Positions 35,620 through 44,052 of a stretch of 64,000 bases of DNA are shown piece after piece. The notes beneath the pieces are model-generated. The model had not been told where the DNA came from. It saw nothing but the letters and a program-made list of their open reading frames with translations, and searched no databases. This stretch comes from Lachnospiraceae bacterium (GTDB lineage Bacteria > Bacillota > Clostridia > Lachnospirales > Lachnospiraceae): the NCBI GenBank assembly GCA_910574185.1, contig CAJSZQ010000011.1, positions 49,498 through 113,497 of the forward strand, written 5' to 3'. Position numbers and translations under genes: made by a program. Position 1 is the first letter of the stretch; every line of letters begins with the position of its first letter.

Positions 35620-35647
35620 TAACCTGTGTTATTTTTAACCTATGTTA
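35620..35647. promoter_or_regulatory. Paired operator-like palindromes, possible PadR site
   Basis: TAACCTGTGTTA and TAACCTATGTTA lie 16 bases apart on a promoter. A 20-mer within them, TGTGTTATTTTTAACCTATG (35625-35644), recurs in inverted orientation at 36109-36128 just before padR with one change. Repeat placement at two promoters next to a PadR gene fits autoregulation. Confidence 0.5.
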
Positions 35648-35671
35648 AAAGAAAGAAGGAGATGAAATGAA

Positions 35672-36118
35672 TTGCAAAAAAACAGTGAGCAAACATTTGC
35701 ATCCAACGCGTGTATGCTGCTCTTCGGGGAAAATATCATCGGTCTCATCGTTGGCAGCGACGTGCAAGCTGTTGCGAGTAGAAACAGCTATTTCACCGTC
35801 TGCGCATGGTTTTATCCGCTCATGGCAATTATGTACTGCTTGGCCGGCGTGCTGGAGGGCGCCGGTGATACGATTATCGCGGCTGTCCATTCCGCCGCGT
35901 CAATCATCACTCGGTTAGCGTTAACGCTGATTTTAGCACCGACGATAGGTTTTCTCGCTGTTGCGGTATCTGTGAGCGCCGGCTGGGGTGTTGCCGCCGC
36001 GATTGTCTGCGCGCGGTATTTTAGGGTACATGGAAATCAAAGCAGCTTATTTCCACGTCAGAGAACAGGGAAACCCTTTCCCTGGAGCAGGATTGACGCA
36101 ATCAATATCATAGGTTAA
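35672..36118 (+). pseudogene. MATE-family efflux gene fragment (C-terminal part)
   Basis: About 148 codons matching the C-terminal third of a MATE multidrug/Na+ antiporter: FYPLMAIMYCLAGVLEGAGDT and ITRLALTLILAP with three or four membrane segments. The first two thirds are missing. The frame has no ATG and only a TTG right after an in-frame stop, so a functional start is unlikely. The fragment is flanked by an inverted 20-mer (35625 and 36109). Multidrug pumps next to padR are common; here the pump appears to have been lost by an internal deletion. Confidence 0.7.
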
Positions 36119-36128
36119 AATTAACACA
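36109..36128. promoter_or_regulatory. Inverted copy of the putative PadR operator
   Basis: CATAGGTTAAAATTAACACA is the reverse complement (19 of 20) of 35625-35644. It lies 19 bases before the padR start. Confidence 0.5.
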
Positions 36129-36147
36129 TGATAAGGAGGGAATCATT

Positions 36148-36705
36148 ATGATGATTGATTACGCAATTTTGGGCTTGCTTAGTTGGAAACCACTTACAGG
36201 ATATGATGTGAAGCGGGTGATGCAGGATTCCCCGTTTCTCTACTGGTCAGGCAACAATAACCAGATTTACAAGGCGCTTATGAAACTGCTCGAAAACGGT
36301 TTTGTGACAAATGAGATACAGTATCAGGAAAGCGCCCCAAACAAAAAGATTTATTCCATTACAGAATCCGGCCTGTCTGAGCTTATCAGGTGGGTGAGCA
36401 GTGAAGAACCGGAAATACCTGAGTATAAGAAAACCTTTCTCATACAGCTATCATGGGCCGGACGGCTGGAGCCGGAGAGAATAGATGAACTGCTCACAAA
36501 GTATGAAAAAACGATGACACAGCAATTAGCCATGCGGAGAGAAGAAAAGCGCCGCGAGAAAAATTTCCCCAACCGGTCGGAGCAAGAGCACTTTGTGTGG
36601 GAAATGATTTACGACAATTTTGTCCTGATGTGTGAAGCGGAGCTGCGCTGGATACAACAGTTTCGTGAGGGATTAGAACATTACAAAAAAGGAGAACAAA
36701 CATGA
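36148..36705 (+). CDS. PadR-family transcriptional regulator
   Basis: A 185-residue regulator. Residues 1-80 are the PadR winged helix (YAILGLLSWKPLTGYDVKRVM, NQIYKALMKLLENGFV, KKIYSITESGLSEL); the rest is the Vir-type helical dimerisation tail. Ribosome site AAGGAGGG. Its stop overlaps the start of the DUF4180 gene by four bases. The operators nearby and the lost MATE pump suggest a former drug-efflux control unit. Confidence 0.88.
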   Translation: MMIDYAILGLLSWKPLTGYDVKRVMQDSPFLYWSGNNNQIYKALMKLLENGFVTNEIQYQESAPNKKIYSITESGLSELIRWVSSEEPEIPEYKKTFLIQLSWAGRLEPERIDELLTKYEKTMTQQLAMRREEKRREKNFPNRSEQEHFVWEMIYDNFVLMCEAELRWIQQFREGLEHYKKGEQT

Positions 36706-37070
36706 ATTTCAATATTATAACAAAAGAAAACGGACGTTATCTGGACTGCACCCCCTTCAAGGGTGTCCTGTCCTCCGAGAAAGACGCGATAGAGCTGGTG
36801 TCCGCTTGTTTCAGCAACGACATCGGTAGTCTGCTGCTTCAGGAAAGCTCGGTGTCGCCGGATTTTTTCAACCTGAGAACTGGTCTGGCTGGAGCGGTGC
36901 TGAACAAATTTCAAATTTACAATATCAAAATAGCCCTGATTATTCAGGATATGGGACTTCTTGAGGGGAGATTTGGAGAGATGGTGATGGAGTCCAACAA
37001 GGGAAACGAATTCCGCGTATATGACAGCGTACAGGCTGCCGAGGAATGGATGCTTGCGGCTGCCCGATAG
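36702..37070 (+). CDS. DUF4180 domain protein
   Basis: A 122-residue protein matching DUF4180 (IELVSACFSNDIGSLLLQE, FFNLRTGLAGAVLNKFQ, AALIIQD-type strand, FRVYDSVQAAEEWM). DUF4180 genes regularly follow padR-like regulators and are coupled to them, as here by an ATGA overlap. The ribosome site AAAGGAG lies within padR. Function unknown; probably a small cytoplasmic sensor-like domain. Confidence 0.8.
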   Translation: MNFNIITKENGRYLDCTPFKGVLSSEKDAIELVSACFSNDIGSLLLQESSVSPDFFNLRTGLAGAVLNKFQIYNIKIALIIQDMGLLEGRFGEMVMESNKGNEFRVYDSVQAAEEWMLAAAR

Positions 37071-37358
37071 CCTGCACCTGAGTGGAAAATATGGTGTGAT
37101 TCTCAATCTTGACACAAAGGGGCTCAACAGTATGGATGCGGTCAACAGAATCGGAAAAGACCTGGCATGCAGAGTGCATCCATGTCGCCGGACTACCTCT
37201 CGCAAGGTTGCTTTCGCTCCCTTGCGGTTCTTCAATACGCGCCTTGACGTTTCATACATTTTTCACTCATTAGAATTATAAGCACAATTTAATGAATTTG
37301 TATGTTCATATTTAAGGGTAGAATACTCTATGGCGGTGGACGGACTTTTTTGAGGTAA
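37071..37358. other. Region with a possible gene remnant
   Basis: Overlapping and following DUF4180, a frame open to 37281 reads GVILNLDTKGLNSMDAVNRIGKDLACRV, which looks protein-like but has no start and no family I recognise. It then runs into low-quality sequence. It may be the tail of a gene brought in with the padR module. The last 80 bases up to the TauE/SafE gene hold nothing clear. Confidence 0.35.
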
Positions 37359-38249
37359 TCACCTTTTTTTGATGAAAAGCGCTCTGACTTTCCATGCGTC
37401 ATGAAAGAACATGATGGCGCAGACAACCATTATCAAACATACCAGATAAGTCATCAGTGTAAGGGGAAGAGCAGTTACAATTAAACCGGCGGCAAGCACT
37501 CCGACGGTGCCGCCAAGCGCCATAGGGATGGCGGATTTTCGGTGGTATTTTCCTTCTTTGATAAAACTTATGCCGACAGAAGGCATTAGGAATGCACAGG
37601 AACCCATCATAACGGGGAAAGCAGCGTCGGCGCTCATGCCGAGGAGAAGGATTAATGCCATGCAGGGGGCATATAGTCCAATACCGGCAGGCATCAGAGC
37701 GCCGAGACAGAGATTGCCGAGTATAGCTGCAAGCAGCATGTTGCCATCTAGACTTTTTGCGGTTCCGATGATACCGAAAGGACCGACGGCGTTTATTTTA
37801 CACAGAGTGATGGCTGCGACTGCCAGCAGAGCAGCACCCATTACAAGGCGTATTTTCAAAATATTCAGTCGTAGGATAAGCCTTGCTCCAATTGAAGCGC
37901 CTATGACAGAAGCGGCAATCATAAGAACCAGAGTGGGGATATCCATTTCGATTCTGTGGATAAAAATTGTAGCTTCGACAGCGGTGGGGACGGCGAAAGC
38001 TACGTTTAATGTGCCGGGAATTAAATCGTCTGAATTGGTGCCCGTAAGTTTCCATGCAGAAGTTGCAGAGGCAAAGCTGCCAATTCCCAGTGTGTCAAAA
38101 AAATTTGCGATAACGCTGATAAGAATACTGCCTGTAATGGGATTTTTTTCCATACTTTTTCGATGTTTGACAATATCTTTTATTAGCAGCAGTAAAAATA
38201 AACCGGTGTAAATCCATAGAATGGTTAATAGTGTGGATACAGGATTCAT
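37359..38249 (-). CDS. TauE/SafE-family membrane permease, paralogue 2
   Basis: A 296-residue membrane protein with about eight segments, close relative of the gene at 33.5-34.5 kb: shared LGIGSFA, WKLT..., DDLIPGTLNVA, GIGLYAPCMALILLLGM and MMGSCAFLMP. Start at ATG 38249 behind GGAGG. It may be in an operon with the YczE-like gene 84 bases upstream on the same strand. The duplicated permease around the proline reductase cluster hints at a shared small-molecule transport task; the substrate is unknown. Confidence 0.82.
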   Translation of the reverse strand: MNPVSTLLTILWIYTGLFLLLLIKDIVKHRKSMEKNPITGSILISVIANFFDTLGIGSFASATSAWKLTGTNSDDLIPGTLNVAFAVPTAVEATIFIHRIEMDIPTLVLMIAASVIGASIGARLILRLNILKIRLVMGAALLAVAAITLCKINAVGPFGIIGTAKSLDGNMLLAAILGNLCLGALMPAGIGLYAPCMALILLLGMSADAAFPVMMGSCAFLMPSVGISFIKEGKYHRKSAIPMALGGTVGVLAAGLIVTALPLTLMTYLVCLIMVVCAIMFFHDAWKVRALFIKKR

Positions 38250-38333
38250 GGCAACCTCCAAAAAAATACCTGTTAATGCATATGCAGTAACAGGCAGGGT
38301 TAGTCGTTTTTTATTGAAGAATTAGGAGTTGGT

Positions 38334-38975
38334 TTATAATTTAGCCATTTTTTCGGAAATTGGACGGAAAATTTTCATAAATTGCTTTTCCAGCGGTCCT
38401 AAAAGTACCATTGCTATCAGAGTACCTTCCCGAATTGTAAAAGACAAGTCGAAGAAGAACGACAAAGCAATGGATAATGCAATGCAGATTACGTCGATGC
38501 CCACTCGAAGAAGGGCGTAATCGACGGCAAATTTTCCGCTGATAATATTGCAGGTGGTTTCTACTGAAATATTTACCAAGTTCAGAGAGGTAAGAAATCC
38601 CAGGAAAAACGCAACGCCTACTACAGATAGGACGCAGAGGATAAAACGGGACGCGTAGCTGTGCGCGTCAAATATCAGAATATTATAATAAAAGAAATTT
38701 ACCAGTGTACCGAAAAGGATGGCAAAAGGAATTTGCAGGAGTTTTGAGGTCTGAAAGTCCTTTCGTAATATCAGAAACTGAAGGAAAACACAGCTAACAT
38801 TCATAATTATACTGAAGTTGGCTACTTTTAGACCGGTAATTTGGGAAATGTTGACGCTTAGCGCGTCCCAGCAGGCATAAGTGCCGATGGCAGCTTTCAG
38901 CATCAGAGCGGTGAAAAATGCCGCGCTTAATGTTAATACAAAAACGAATAATAACTTTAATCCAATCTTTTTCAT
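38334..38975 (-). CDS. YczE/YitT-like integral membrane protein
   Basis: A 213-residue membrane protein with about five hydrophobic segments (FVFVLTLSAAFFTALML, IPFAILFGTLVNFFYYNILIF, FILCVLSVVGVAFFLGFLTSL and others). The arrangement GTYACWDALSVNISQITGLKVANFSII matches YczE/YyaS/YitT family proteins (compare G-PWD-L). No biochemical function is known. It is downstream of a divergent-strand-independent LysR gene and upstream of TauE/SafE paralogue 2, all on the minus strand. Confidence 0.75.
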   Translation of the reverse strand: MKKIGLKLLFVFVLTLSAAFFTALMLKAAIGTYACWDALSVNISQITGLKVANFSIIMNVSCVFLQFLILRKDFQTSKLLQIPFAILFGTLVNFFYYNILIFDAHSYASRFILCVLSVVGVAFFLGFLTSLNLVNISVETTCNIISGKFAVDYALLRVGIDVICIALSIALSFFFDLSFTIREGTLIAMVLLGPLEKQFMKIFRPISEKMAKL

Positions 38976-39043
38976 TCGTGATACTCTCCAACTAATCAGA
39001 TAACTTTATTTTCTTAAGCATTTTTCAAATACGCTGTAGCGCG

Positions 39044-39916
39044 CTAATCATCCAACAGGAAATTTTTTGCATATTTCAGGAAGATTTTGGATGCGGGGGA
39101 TAACTCTTCTGGCGAGGAATAACCAAGTCCCAGCCTGCGGTATACTCTTGGGGTGATTGGGCGAATTACAAATTCCCCAAACCGGCCTCTCAGAAGAAGG
39201 CCTGGAAGAATTGTTAATCCCAGCTCATGTTCAACCATGGAAATGGAGCTAAATTCGTTAACAGTGATATACCGGATGTCTGGTTTGACATTGTATTCTT
39301 TTAGAACTCGGTGTACGTCATTGCCAGGCGTATATTCTGAAATTATAAAGGGCTGGTTCTGAAATGCTTCAATAGGTACTTCGTCATGCTCTGCAAGCGG
39401 GTGATTTTTTGGAATGACTGCATACAGGTCGTCGTCCATGACTGGAAGAAACTGGTAATGATGCCCTTTTTGGTAACTGATGAATCCAATGTCTACTCGT
39501 CGTTCCTGAATCCAGTCGGCCAGTTCTCCTTCCGAGCCTTCATAAACTCTGAAAATGATTTCCGGATGTTTTTGTTGAAATTCCCGAATAATCTTGGGAA
39601 TCCAGTGTATGGAACAACTCAAGTAAGTTCCGATTTTGATGGTACCCTTCTGGGCGCCGTTCAGAAAGGCAATTTCCTGAGTGATGGTCTCGTTGGCCCG
39701 AAGCAGCTCGCGAATGGACGGAATCAGGGATTTTGCCTCGCTTGTCAAAGTTACTCCGTGGTTATCCTTTATAAATAGAGAGAAGCCAACGTCCTTTTCA
39801 AGAGCTTTCATCATCTGTGTAATGCCTGACTGGGTATAGCCAAGTTCTTCTCCGACCCGGGTGAAGCTGCCGTAATCGTCAACTGCAAGCATGACTCTCC
39901 ATTTTTTGATATCCAT
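39044..39916 (-). CDS. LysR-family transcriptional regulator
   Basis: A 290-residue regulator with an N-terminal winged helix (VDDYGSFTRVGEELGYTQSGITQMMKALE, about residues 11-39) and a LysR substrate-binding domain. The LTILPGLLLRG stretch and C-terminus are typical. It heads a run of three minus-strand genes (LysR, YczE-like, TauE/SafE 2), so it may control them. Ribosome site GGGAGAAAA precedes the ATG. Confidence 0.88.
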   Translation of the reverse strand: MDIKKWRVMLAVDDYGSFTRVGEELGYTQSGITQMMKALEKDVGFSLFIKDNHGVTLTSEAKSLIPSIRELLRANETITQEIAFLNGAQKGTIKIGTYLSCSIHWIPKIIREFQQKHPEIIFRVYEGSEGELADWIQERRVDIGFISYQKGHHYQFLPVMDDDLYAVIPKNHPLAEHDEVPIEAFQNQPFIISEYTPGNDVHRVLKEYNVKPDIRYITVNEFSSISMVEHELGLTILPGLLLRGRFGEFVIRPITPRVYRRLGLGYSSPEELSPASKIFLKYAKNFLLDD

Positions 39917-40045
39917 TGTGTTTTCTCCCTCGTGAGTAATATTTAAAAAATTAAAAAAAGTCTTAATGATACTGAAAATATAGTATCTGAAAAGAAAAGA
40001 AAATACAAGATGGTATTCAAAAAATCTGCTTGTTTGTCTGGCTGT

Positions 40046-40285
40046 TGTTACTGTTCACACATCGCCTGCCGGACGTGGGTTGAATCAGGAGCAGGTCTCT
40101 GAGCAGACGGAGTAACATTCTATTGAACTGGCAGCTAACGCAGACTAAGCCGCCAAGGAAAGCCTTCGCGCCTAAGTCTGCATAAGCTGCTATTTCAATT
40201 CCATGAAAAACACTCCTGAATTGTCTGCTCAGAGACATGCTCCTGATTCAACCCGCTGTTTACCAAATGACCTGTGAACAGTAAC
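40046..40285. repeat. MITE-like palindromic element, copy 2
   Basis: A 240-bp element in reverse orientation to the copy at 4114-4350, bounded by GTTACTGTTCACACA and TGTGAACAGTAAC. One arm reads CGCCTGCCGGACGTGGGTTG; in the other arm this outer part is replaced by TGTTTACCAAATGACCTGT, the module also found alone at 567-585. Inner arms TGAATCAGGAGCAGG and TCTGAGCAGAC pair with their complements. No credible coding capacity. Confidence 0.85.
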
Positions 40286-40311
40286 GGCGCCTCTATTCTG
40301 GTTGCGGGTAC

Positions 40312-40341
40312 TTGACATTACGGATTTTATGACAGTACAAT
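40312..40341 (+). promoter_or_regulatory. Promoter of the SDR gene
   Basis: TTGACA (40312-40317), 18-base spacer, TACAAT (40336-40341). It lies 27 bases past the end of the palindromic element. Confidence 0.75.
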
Positions 40342-40371
40342 GAGTAAAAAGGTACAGAGGAGATTACTTGT

Positions 40372-41181
40372 ATGAACAGATTAAAGGATAAAGTTGCCAT
40401 TGTCACAGGCTCCACCAGTGGGATAGGTCTTGGTATTGCCTGTGCTTATGCAGTTGAAGGCGCTAAAGTCGTGATTTCTGGCTATCATGTGAAAAAGAGG
40501 AGAAAGCAGGCTGTTTTAGATGAAATTCGTGAAAAAGGCGGCGAGGCTTTTTTTCACGAGATAAATCTTGATGATTCACTCAGCATAGAAAGCCTAATTG
40601 CTGAAACAGTAGAGAGGTATGGCAGAATTGATATTTTGGTGAATAATGCGGCGAATGTACTTTTGCCAGACGGACCGGTGGGCGAATTGACGCTTGAAAT
40701 GTGGGATGCTGTTTTTCGGAGTGATTTGCGCGGAACTTTCTATGTGATTAAGTGTGCCCTGCCTCATATGCTGAAAAATGAAAATGGAGGCTCTATTATT
40801 AATATTGGTTCCATGGCTTCTGGCGGGGGCGACCTTGGAGCTACAGCATATTCCTGTGCGAAAGCAGGTGTGGACATGCTTACTCAGTCGGTGGCGCTGC
40901 AATATGGAAAAAGAAATATTCGCTGTAATTGTGTGCGGCCAGGGCTTATTATAAGCCGTCAGAACGAGCAGTATATTGAGCAGAAAGTAAAAGATATTTT
41001 TCTGGACAATATTATGGTTAATCGGTATGGATGTCCGGAAGACATTGCCAATGCCTGTATCTACCTGGGGTCTGATGAAAGCGCATATGTTACTGGTCAG
41101 ATTATATCGGTTGACGGCGGTCTGAACGCGCATATTCCTACTGTGGCTCAGTTCCGGGCTATGGAATCGCGTACATGGTAA
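40372..41181 (+). CDS. Short-chain dehydrogenase/reductase
   Basis: A 269-residue NAD(P)-dependent oxidoreductase. The cofactor motif TGSTSGIGLGIA (residues 13-24), structural NNAAN, catalytic serine region INIGSMASGGG, YSCAKAG with Tyr and Lys, and the C-terminal SVDGG are all present. The SGYHVKKRRKQ after strand 2 with its basic residues suggests NADP(H). Substrate not readable: relatives act on sugars, polyols, 3-oxoacyl groups and steroids. It lies between a repeat element and the ribosomal operon, with its own promoter and AGGAGA before the ATG. Confidence 0.88.
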   Translation: MNRLKDKVAIVTGSTSGIGLGIACAYAVEGAKVVISGYHVKKRRKQAVLDEIREKGGEAFFHEINLDDSLSIESLIAETVERYGRIDILVNNAANVLLPDGPVGELTLEMWDAVFRSDLRGTFYVIKCALPHMLKNENGGSIINIGSMASGGGDLGATAYSCAKAGVDMLTQSVALQYGKRNIRCNCVRPGLIISRQNEQYIEQKVKDIFLDNIMVNRYGCPEDIANACIYLGSDESAYVTGQIISVDGGLNAHIPTVAQFRAMESRTW

Positions 41182-41666
41182 GTGAAATGCAATTGAACGA
41201 TGCAGTTCAGACGGCGCTTGTGCCGGCTGGAGAAATAAAATATAGCAGGCAGGGCGGATGTTGTCTGAACTATAACGATTGTATATAAAAAAATACAAAA
41301 AAAATAAAAAATACCTTGAAAAGAGAAGAAATTTCTTATATACTGAGAAAGCTGTGACATGATAGCTGAGAAGCGCGAGGTTGCTGTCTGTATATCTGAC
41401 AGGTTTTCCGTGGAGCGAATGTCAAGTTAGGAAACTGGCGACAAGTCACTGTACGAATCAGAAGTATTCGCTTTCGTATCATCAAAGAACAGGTTTTTGA
41501 TAAAGAAAGGGCTGGAGTTTGGGATACAGGCATAGAGCAGTCTGGAGTAGACTGCATATGTGGAAAGAAAGCGGACGTGTGGGTTTCTCACGACACACAC
41601 GGGAGAGTGTACAGTCACCGCTTGTCGTACTGAAGTTAAAAGTACGAAAAGGAGGCGACTTTTTTT
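41182..41666. other. Ribosomal operon promoter and long leader
   Basis: No gene is seen. After an A-rich tract comes a promoter (41316-41344) and then a leader of about 315 bases before rpsJ. The leader can form hairpins such as CTGTC/GACAG (about 41384-41402, followed by TTTT) and GTACT/AGTAC next to the rpsJ ribosome site. Such leaders in other bacteria carry r-protein or NusB/S10 control sites. Confidence 0.6.
41316..41344 (+). promoter_or_regulatory. Main promoter of the S10-spc-alpha operon
   Basis: TTGAAA (41316-41321), 17-base spacer, TATACT (41339-41344), preceded by a long A-rich UP-like tract. Confidence 0.85.
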
Positions 41667-41990
41667 ATGGCAAGTCAAGTAATGAGAATCACTTTGAAGG
41701 CGTATGATCACCAGTTGGTTGATGCATCCGCAAAGAAAATCATCGAAACTGTAAAGAAAAATGGAGCACAGGTAAGCGGACCGGTTCCGCTCCCGACCAA
41801 GAAGGAAGTTGTGACAATCTTAAGGGCTGTTCACAAATACAAAGATTCCAGAGAGCAGTTCGAGCAAAGGACTCATAAGAGACTGATTGATATCATTACA
41901 CCTACCCAGAAAACGGTAGACGCATTATCCAGACTGGAGATGCCGGCGGGCGTTTACATTGATATCAAGATGAAAAGCAAAAAGAAATAA
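41667..41990 (+). CDS. rpsJ: 30S ribosomal protein S10 (NusE)
   Basis: A 107-residue protein of the small subunit head, also the NusE partner of NusB in antitermination. The sequence [25 protein letters not shown] and [10 protein letters not shown] are diagnostic. First gene of the operon, with AAAAGGAGG before the ATG and no str-operon genes upstream. Confidence 0.97.
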   Translation: MASQVMRITLKAYDHQLVDASAKKIIETVKKNGAQVSGPVPLPTKKEVVTILRAVHKYKDSREQFEQRTHKRLIDIITPTQKTVDALSRLEMPAGVYIDIKMKSKKK

Positions 41991-42070
41991 GAAAACAGAC
42001 ACAGTAGTTCCTAACATTTAGGATGAACATCCATGTGGTGTTCCGCTGTAAATCTAAGGAGGTAATTATA

Positions 42071-42754
42071 ATGAAGAAAGCTATTTTGGCTACAAAAGTC
42101 GGAATGACACAGATCTTTAATGAAGACGGCGTGCTGATACCGGTAACGGTTCTTCAGGCCGGCCCTTGTGTAGTGACGCAGATTAAGACTGTAGAGAACG
42201 ATGGCTACAGTGCGATTCAGGTTGGCTTTGTTGACAAGAAAGATAAGATTGTGAACAAAGATAAGAGCGGCAAAAAAGAAATTGCTCACCGTCATGGATT
42301 GACAAAAGCAGAGCAGGGACATTTTGCAAAAGCCGGCGTTGCGGGAAAAAGATTTGTGAGAGAATTTAAGTTTGAGAATGCCGGCGAGTATGAGCTTGGC
42401 CAGGAGATTAAAGCAGACATTTTTGAGGCAGGCGACAAGATTGACGCTACGGCTGTTTCAAAGGGTAAAGGATTCCAGGGTGCCATTAAGAGACACAATC
42501 AGCACAGAGGACCTATGACACATGGTTCTAAGTTCCACCGTCATGCTGGTTCTAACGGAGCTGCATCTGATCCGAGCAAGGTATTTAAAGGCAAGAAGAT
42601 GCCTGGACAGATGGGAAATAAGAAGATTACCATTCAGAATCTTGAGGTTGTTCGCGTAGACGCTGAGAAGAATCTGCTTCTGGTAAAGGGCGCTGTACCG
42701 GGACCGAAGAAATCTTTAGTAACAATCAAAGAGACAGTAAAGGCCGGCAAGTAG
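42071..42754 (+). CDS. rplC: 50S ribosomal protein L3
   Basis: A 227-residue protein that binds near the start of 23S rRNA and the peptidyl transferase centre. It opens [16 protein letters not shown] and has the signature [24 protein letters not shown] and the long loop [12 protein letters not shown]. About 18 residues longer than the E. coli form, by an insertion before the signature. Start at 42071 behind AAGGAGG. Confidence 0.97.
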   Translation: MKKAILATKVGMTQIFNEDGVLIPVTVLQAGPCVVTQIKTVENDGYSAIQVGFVDKKDKIVNKDKSGKKEIAHRHGLTKAEQGHFAKAGVAGKRFVREFKFENAGEYELGQEIKADIFEAGDKIDATAVSKGKGFQGAIKRHNQHRGPMTHGSKFHRHAGSNGAASDPSKVFKGKKMPGQMGNKKITIQNLEVVRVDAEKNLLLVKGAVPGPKKSLVTIKETVKAGK

Positions 42755-42785
42755 GCTTTACTTAAGGAAAGGAGGAACGCTAGAG

Positions 42786-43406
42786 ATGGCAAGCGTAGCA
42801 GTTTACAATATCGAGGGCAAAGAAGTTGGTACAATTGAGCTGAACGATGCTGTATTCGGTGTGGAAGTGAACGATCACCTGGTACACATGGCAGTAGTTA
42901 ACCAGCTTGCAAATAAACGTCAGGGCACTCAGAAGGCTAAGACACGTTCTGAAGTATCCGGCGGCGGAAGAAAACCATGGAGACAGAAGGGAACGGGTCA
43001 TGCAAGACAGGGCTCCACAAGAGCGCCTCAGTGGACAGGCGGCGGAGTTGTATTCGCACCGGTTCCGAGAGATTATTCTTTCAAGATGAATAAGAAGGAA
43101 AAACGCGCGGCTCTGAAATCTGTACTCTCTGCAAAAGTGGAGGAGAAGAAGTTTATCGTCGTTGACGAGATTAAGCTTGATGAGATTAAGACAAAGAGCA
43201 TTGCAAATATGCTGAAAGGTCTGGATGTCAGTAAGGCGCTGGTTGTTCTGGAGGACGGGAATACAAACGCTGAGATTTCTGCAAGAAATATTGCGGATGT
43301 TAAGACTGCAAGGTCCAACACAATCAATGTATACGACATCTTAAAATACAACACAGTGGTAGCTACAAAGGCTGCTGTAGAGGCGATTGAGGAGGTGTAC
43401 GCATAA
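42786..43406 (+). CDS. rplD: 50S ribosomal protein L4
   Basis: A 206-residue exit-tunnel protein. The loop [33 protein letters not shown] stretch (about residues 60-85), which lines the tunnel, is conserved. L4 is the autoregulator of the S10 operon in E. coli; whether it acts on the leader here is unknown. Its stop overlaps the rplW start by one base. Confidence 0.97.
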   Translation: MASVAVYNIEGKEVGTIELNDAVFGVEVNDHLVHMAVVNQLANKRQGTQKAKTRSEVSGGGRKPWRQKGTGHARQGSTRAPQWTGGGVVFAPVPRDYSFKMNKKEKRAALKSVLSAKVEEKKFIVVDEIKLDEIKTKSIANMLKGLDVSKALVVLEDGNTNAEISARNIADVKTARSNTINVYDILKYNTVVATKAAVEAIEEVYA

Positions 43407-43711
43407 TGGCAAATGTACAGTATTATGATGTAATCCTTAAACCGATAGTGACTGAGAAGAGCATGGAACTTATGGGAGAGAAGAAATATACTTTCCTGGT
43501 TCATACAGAAGCAACCAAATCTCAGGTGAAGGAAGCTGTTGAGAAGATGTTTGCAGGAACAAAGGTTAAGAGCGTGAACACAATGAATCTTGACGGCAAG
43601 AAGAAGAGAGTCCGCGGAACATGGAAGTTCGGCAAGACTGCAAAGACAAAGAAAGCAATTGTTCAACTTACAGAGGACAGTGCGGATATTGAGATTTTCG
43701 AGGGGTTATAA
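43406..43711 (+). CDS. rplW: 50S ribosomal protein L23
   Basis: A 101-residue protein at the tunnel exit, docking site for trigger factor and SRP. Diagnostic parts are [16 protein letters not shown] and [18 protein letters not shown]. Coupled to rplD. It is followed by an unusual 341-base spacer before rplB. Confidence 0.97.
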   Translation: MANVQYYDVILKPIVTEKSMELMGEKKYTFLVHTEATKSQVKEAVEKMFAGTKVKSVNTMNLDGKKKRVRGTWKFGKTAKTKKAIVQLTEDSADIEIFEGL

Positions 43712-44052
43712 GACTTGCTGAAGACGAGTGTAAGCGAAGGCTGAAGCTTAGTCGAACCCCGTTCGCGGAACTTGGCAGGGTATTTCCTGGCTTGGTGAAG
43801 CGAATATTCTTTAAGATATGCCGAATAGGCAGAATACATGGCGGGAACAAGGAAACGCTGCTGACACTAGACTTGTGAAAAACCTCGTCAAGTGTTCAGA
43901 GGAAACACCGCAGTCACTGGGCTCGTGTAAGACCTCGCCAAGTGAGCAGGGTGTACTTTCACACCAGACTCGTGAAAAACCTCGTCAAGTGTTCAATGTA
44001 TACGGTGCAATTCCGTGAGAAGAATAATTAGTAGTTGAAAGGAGAAGTAATC
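43712..44052 (+). other. Expanded rplW-rplB spacer with hairpin repeats
   Basis: The first 150 bases contain degenerate repeat pieces (GTAAGCGAAGGCTGAAGCTTAG; GGAACTTGGCAGGGTATTTC, echoed after rpoA). Then come three family B hairpin units (43864-43895, 43914-43945, 43961-43992). No gene is credible. Confidence 0.7.
43864..43992 (+). repeat. Family B hairpin repeats, units B1-B3
   Basis: Units of about 32 bases at roughly 48-50 base spacing. Stems: ACACTAGAC/GTCAAGTGT, TCACTGGGC/GCCAAGTGA, ACACCAGAC/GTCAAGTGT; loops TTGTGAAAAACCTC, TCGTGTAAGACCTC, TCGTGAAAAACCTC. The GAC/GTC to GGC/GCC change is compensatory. Confidence 0.75.

Larger units (their letters stand above)
35330..35671. other. Intergenic region with terminator, promoter and operator-like repeats
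   Basis: No certain gene. It holds a terminator-like hairpin (35501-35533), a strong AGGAGG with an ATG at 35556 opening a 30-codon frame (MWETYHLSNSKVE, ending 35648), a promoter TTGACT-17-TATTTT (35607-35635) and two TAAC-CTRT-GTTA palindromes (35620-35631 and 35636-35647) overlapping and following its -10 box. The 30-codon frame overlaps the promoter and is doubtful. Confidence 0.55.

Noticed and set aside
35556..35648. A 30-codon gene with a good ribosome site
   Set aside because: It overlaps the promoter and operator-like repeats and resembles no family; kept only as part of the region description.
40017..40238. Minus-strand ORF of 73 codons in the palindromic element
   Set aside because: It is made of the element's inverted arms, has no ribosome site, and no protein family; the other copy does not keep it as a gene.
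4458..41181. Bile-acid (bai) genes, given an acyl-CoA ligase and an SDR
   Set aside because: The two are 36 kb apart, and neither has bai-specific sequence features I recognise; no other bai genes are present.
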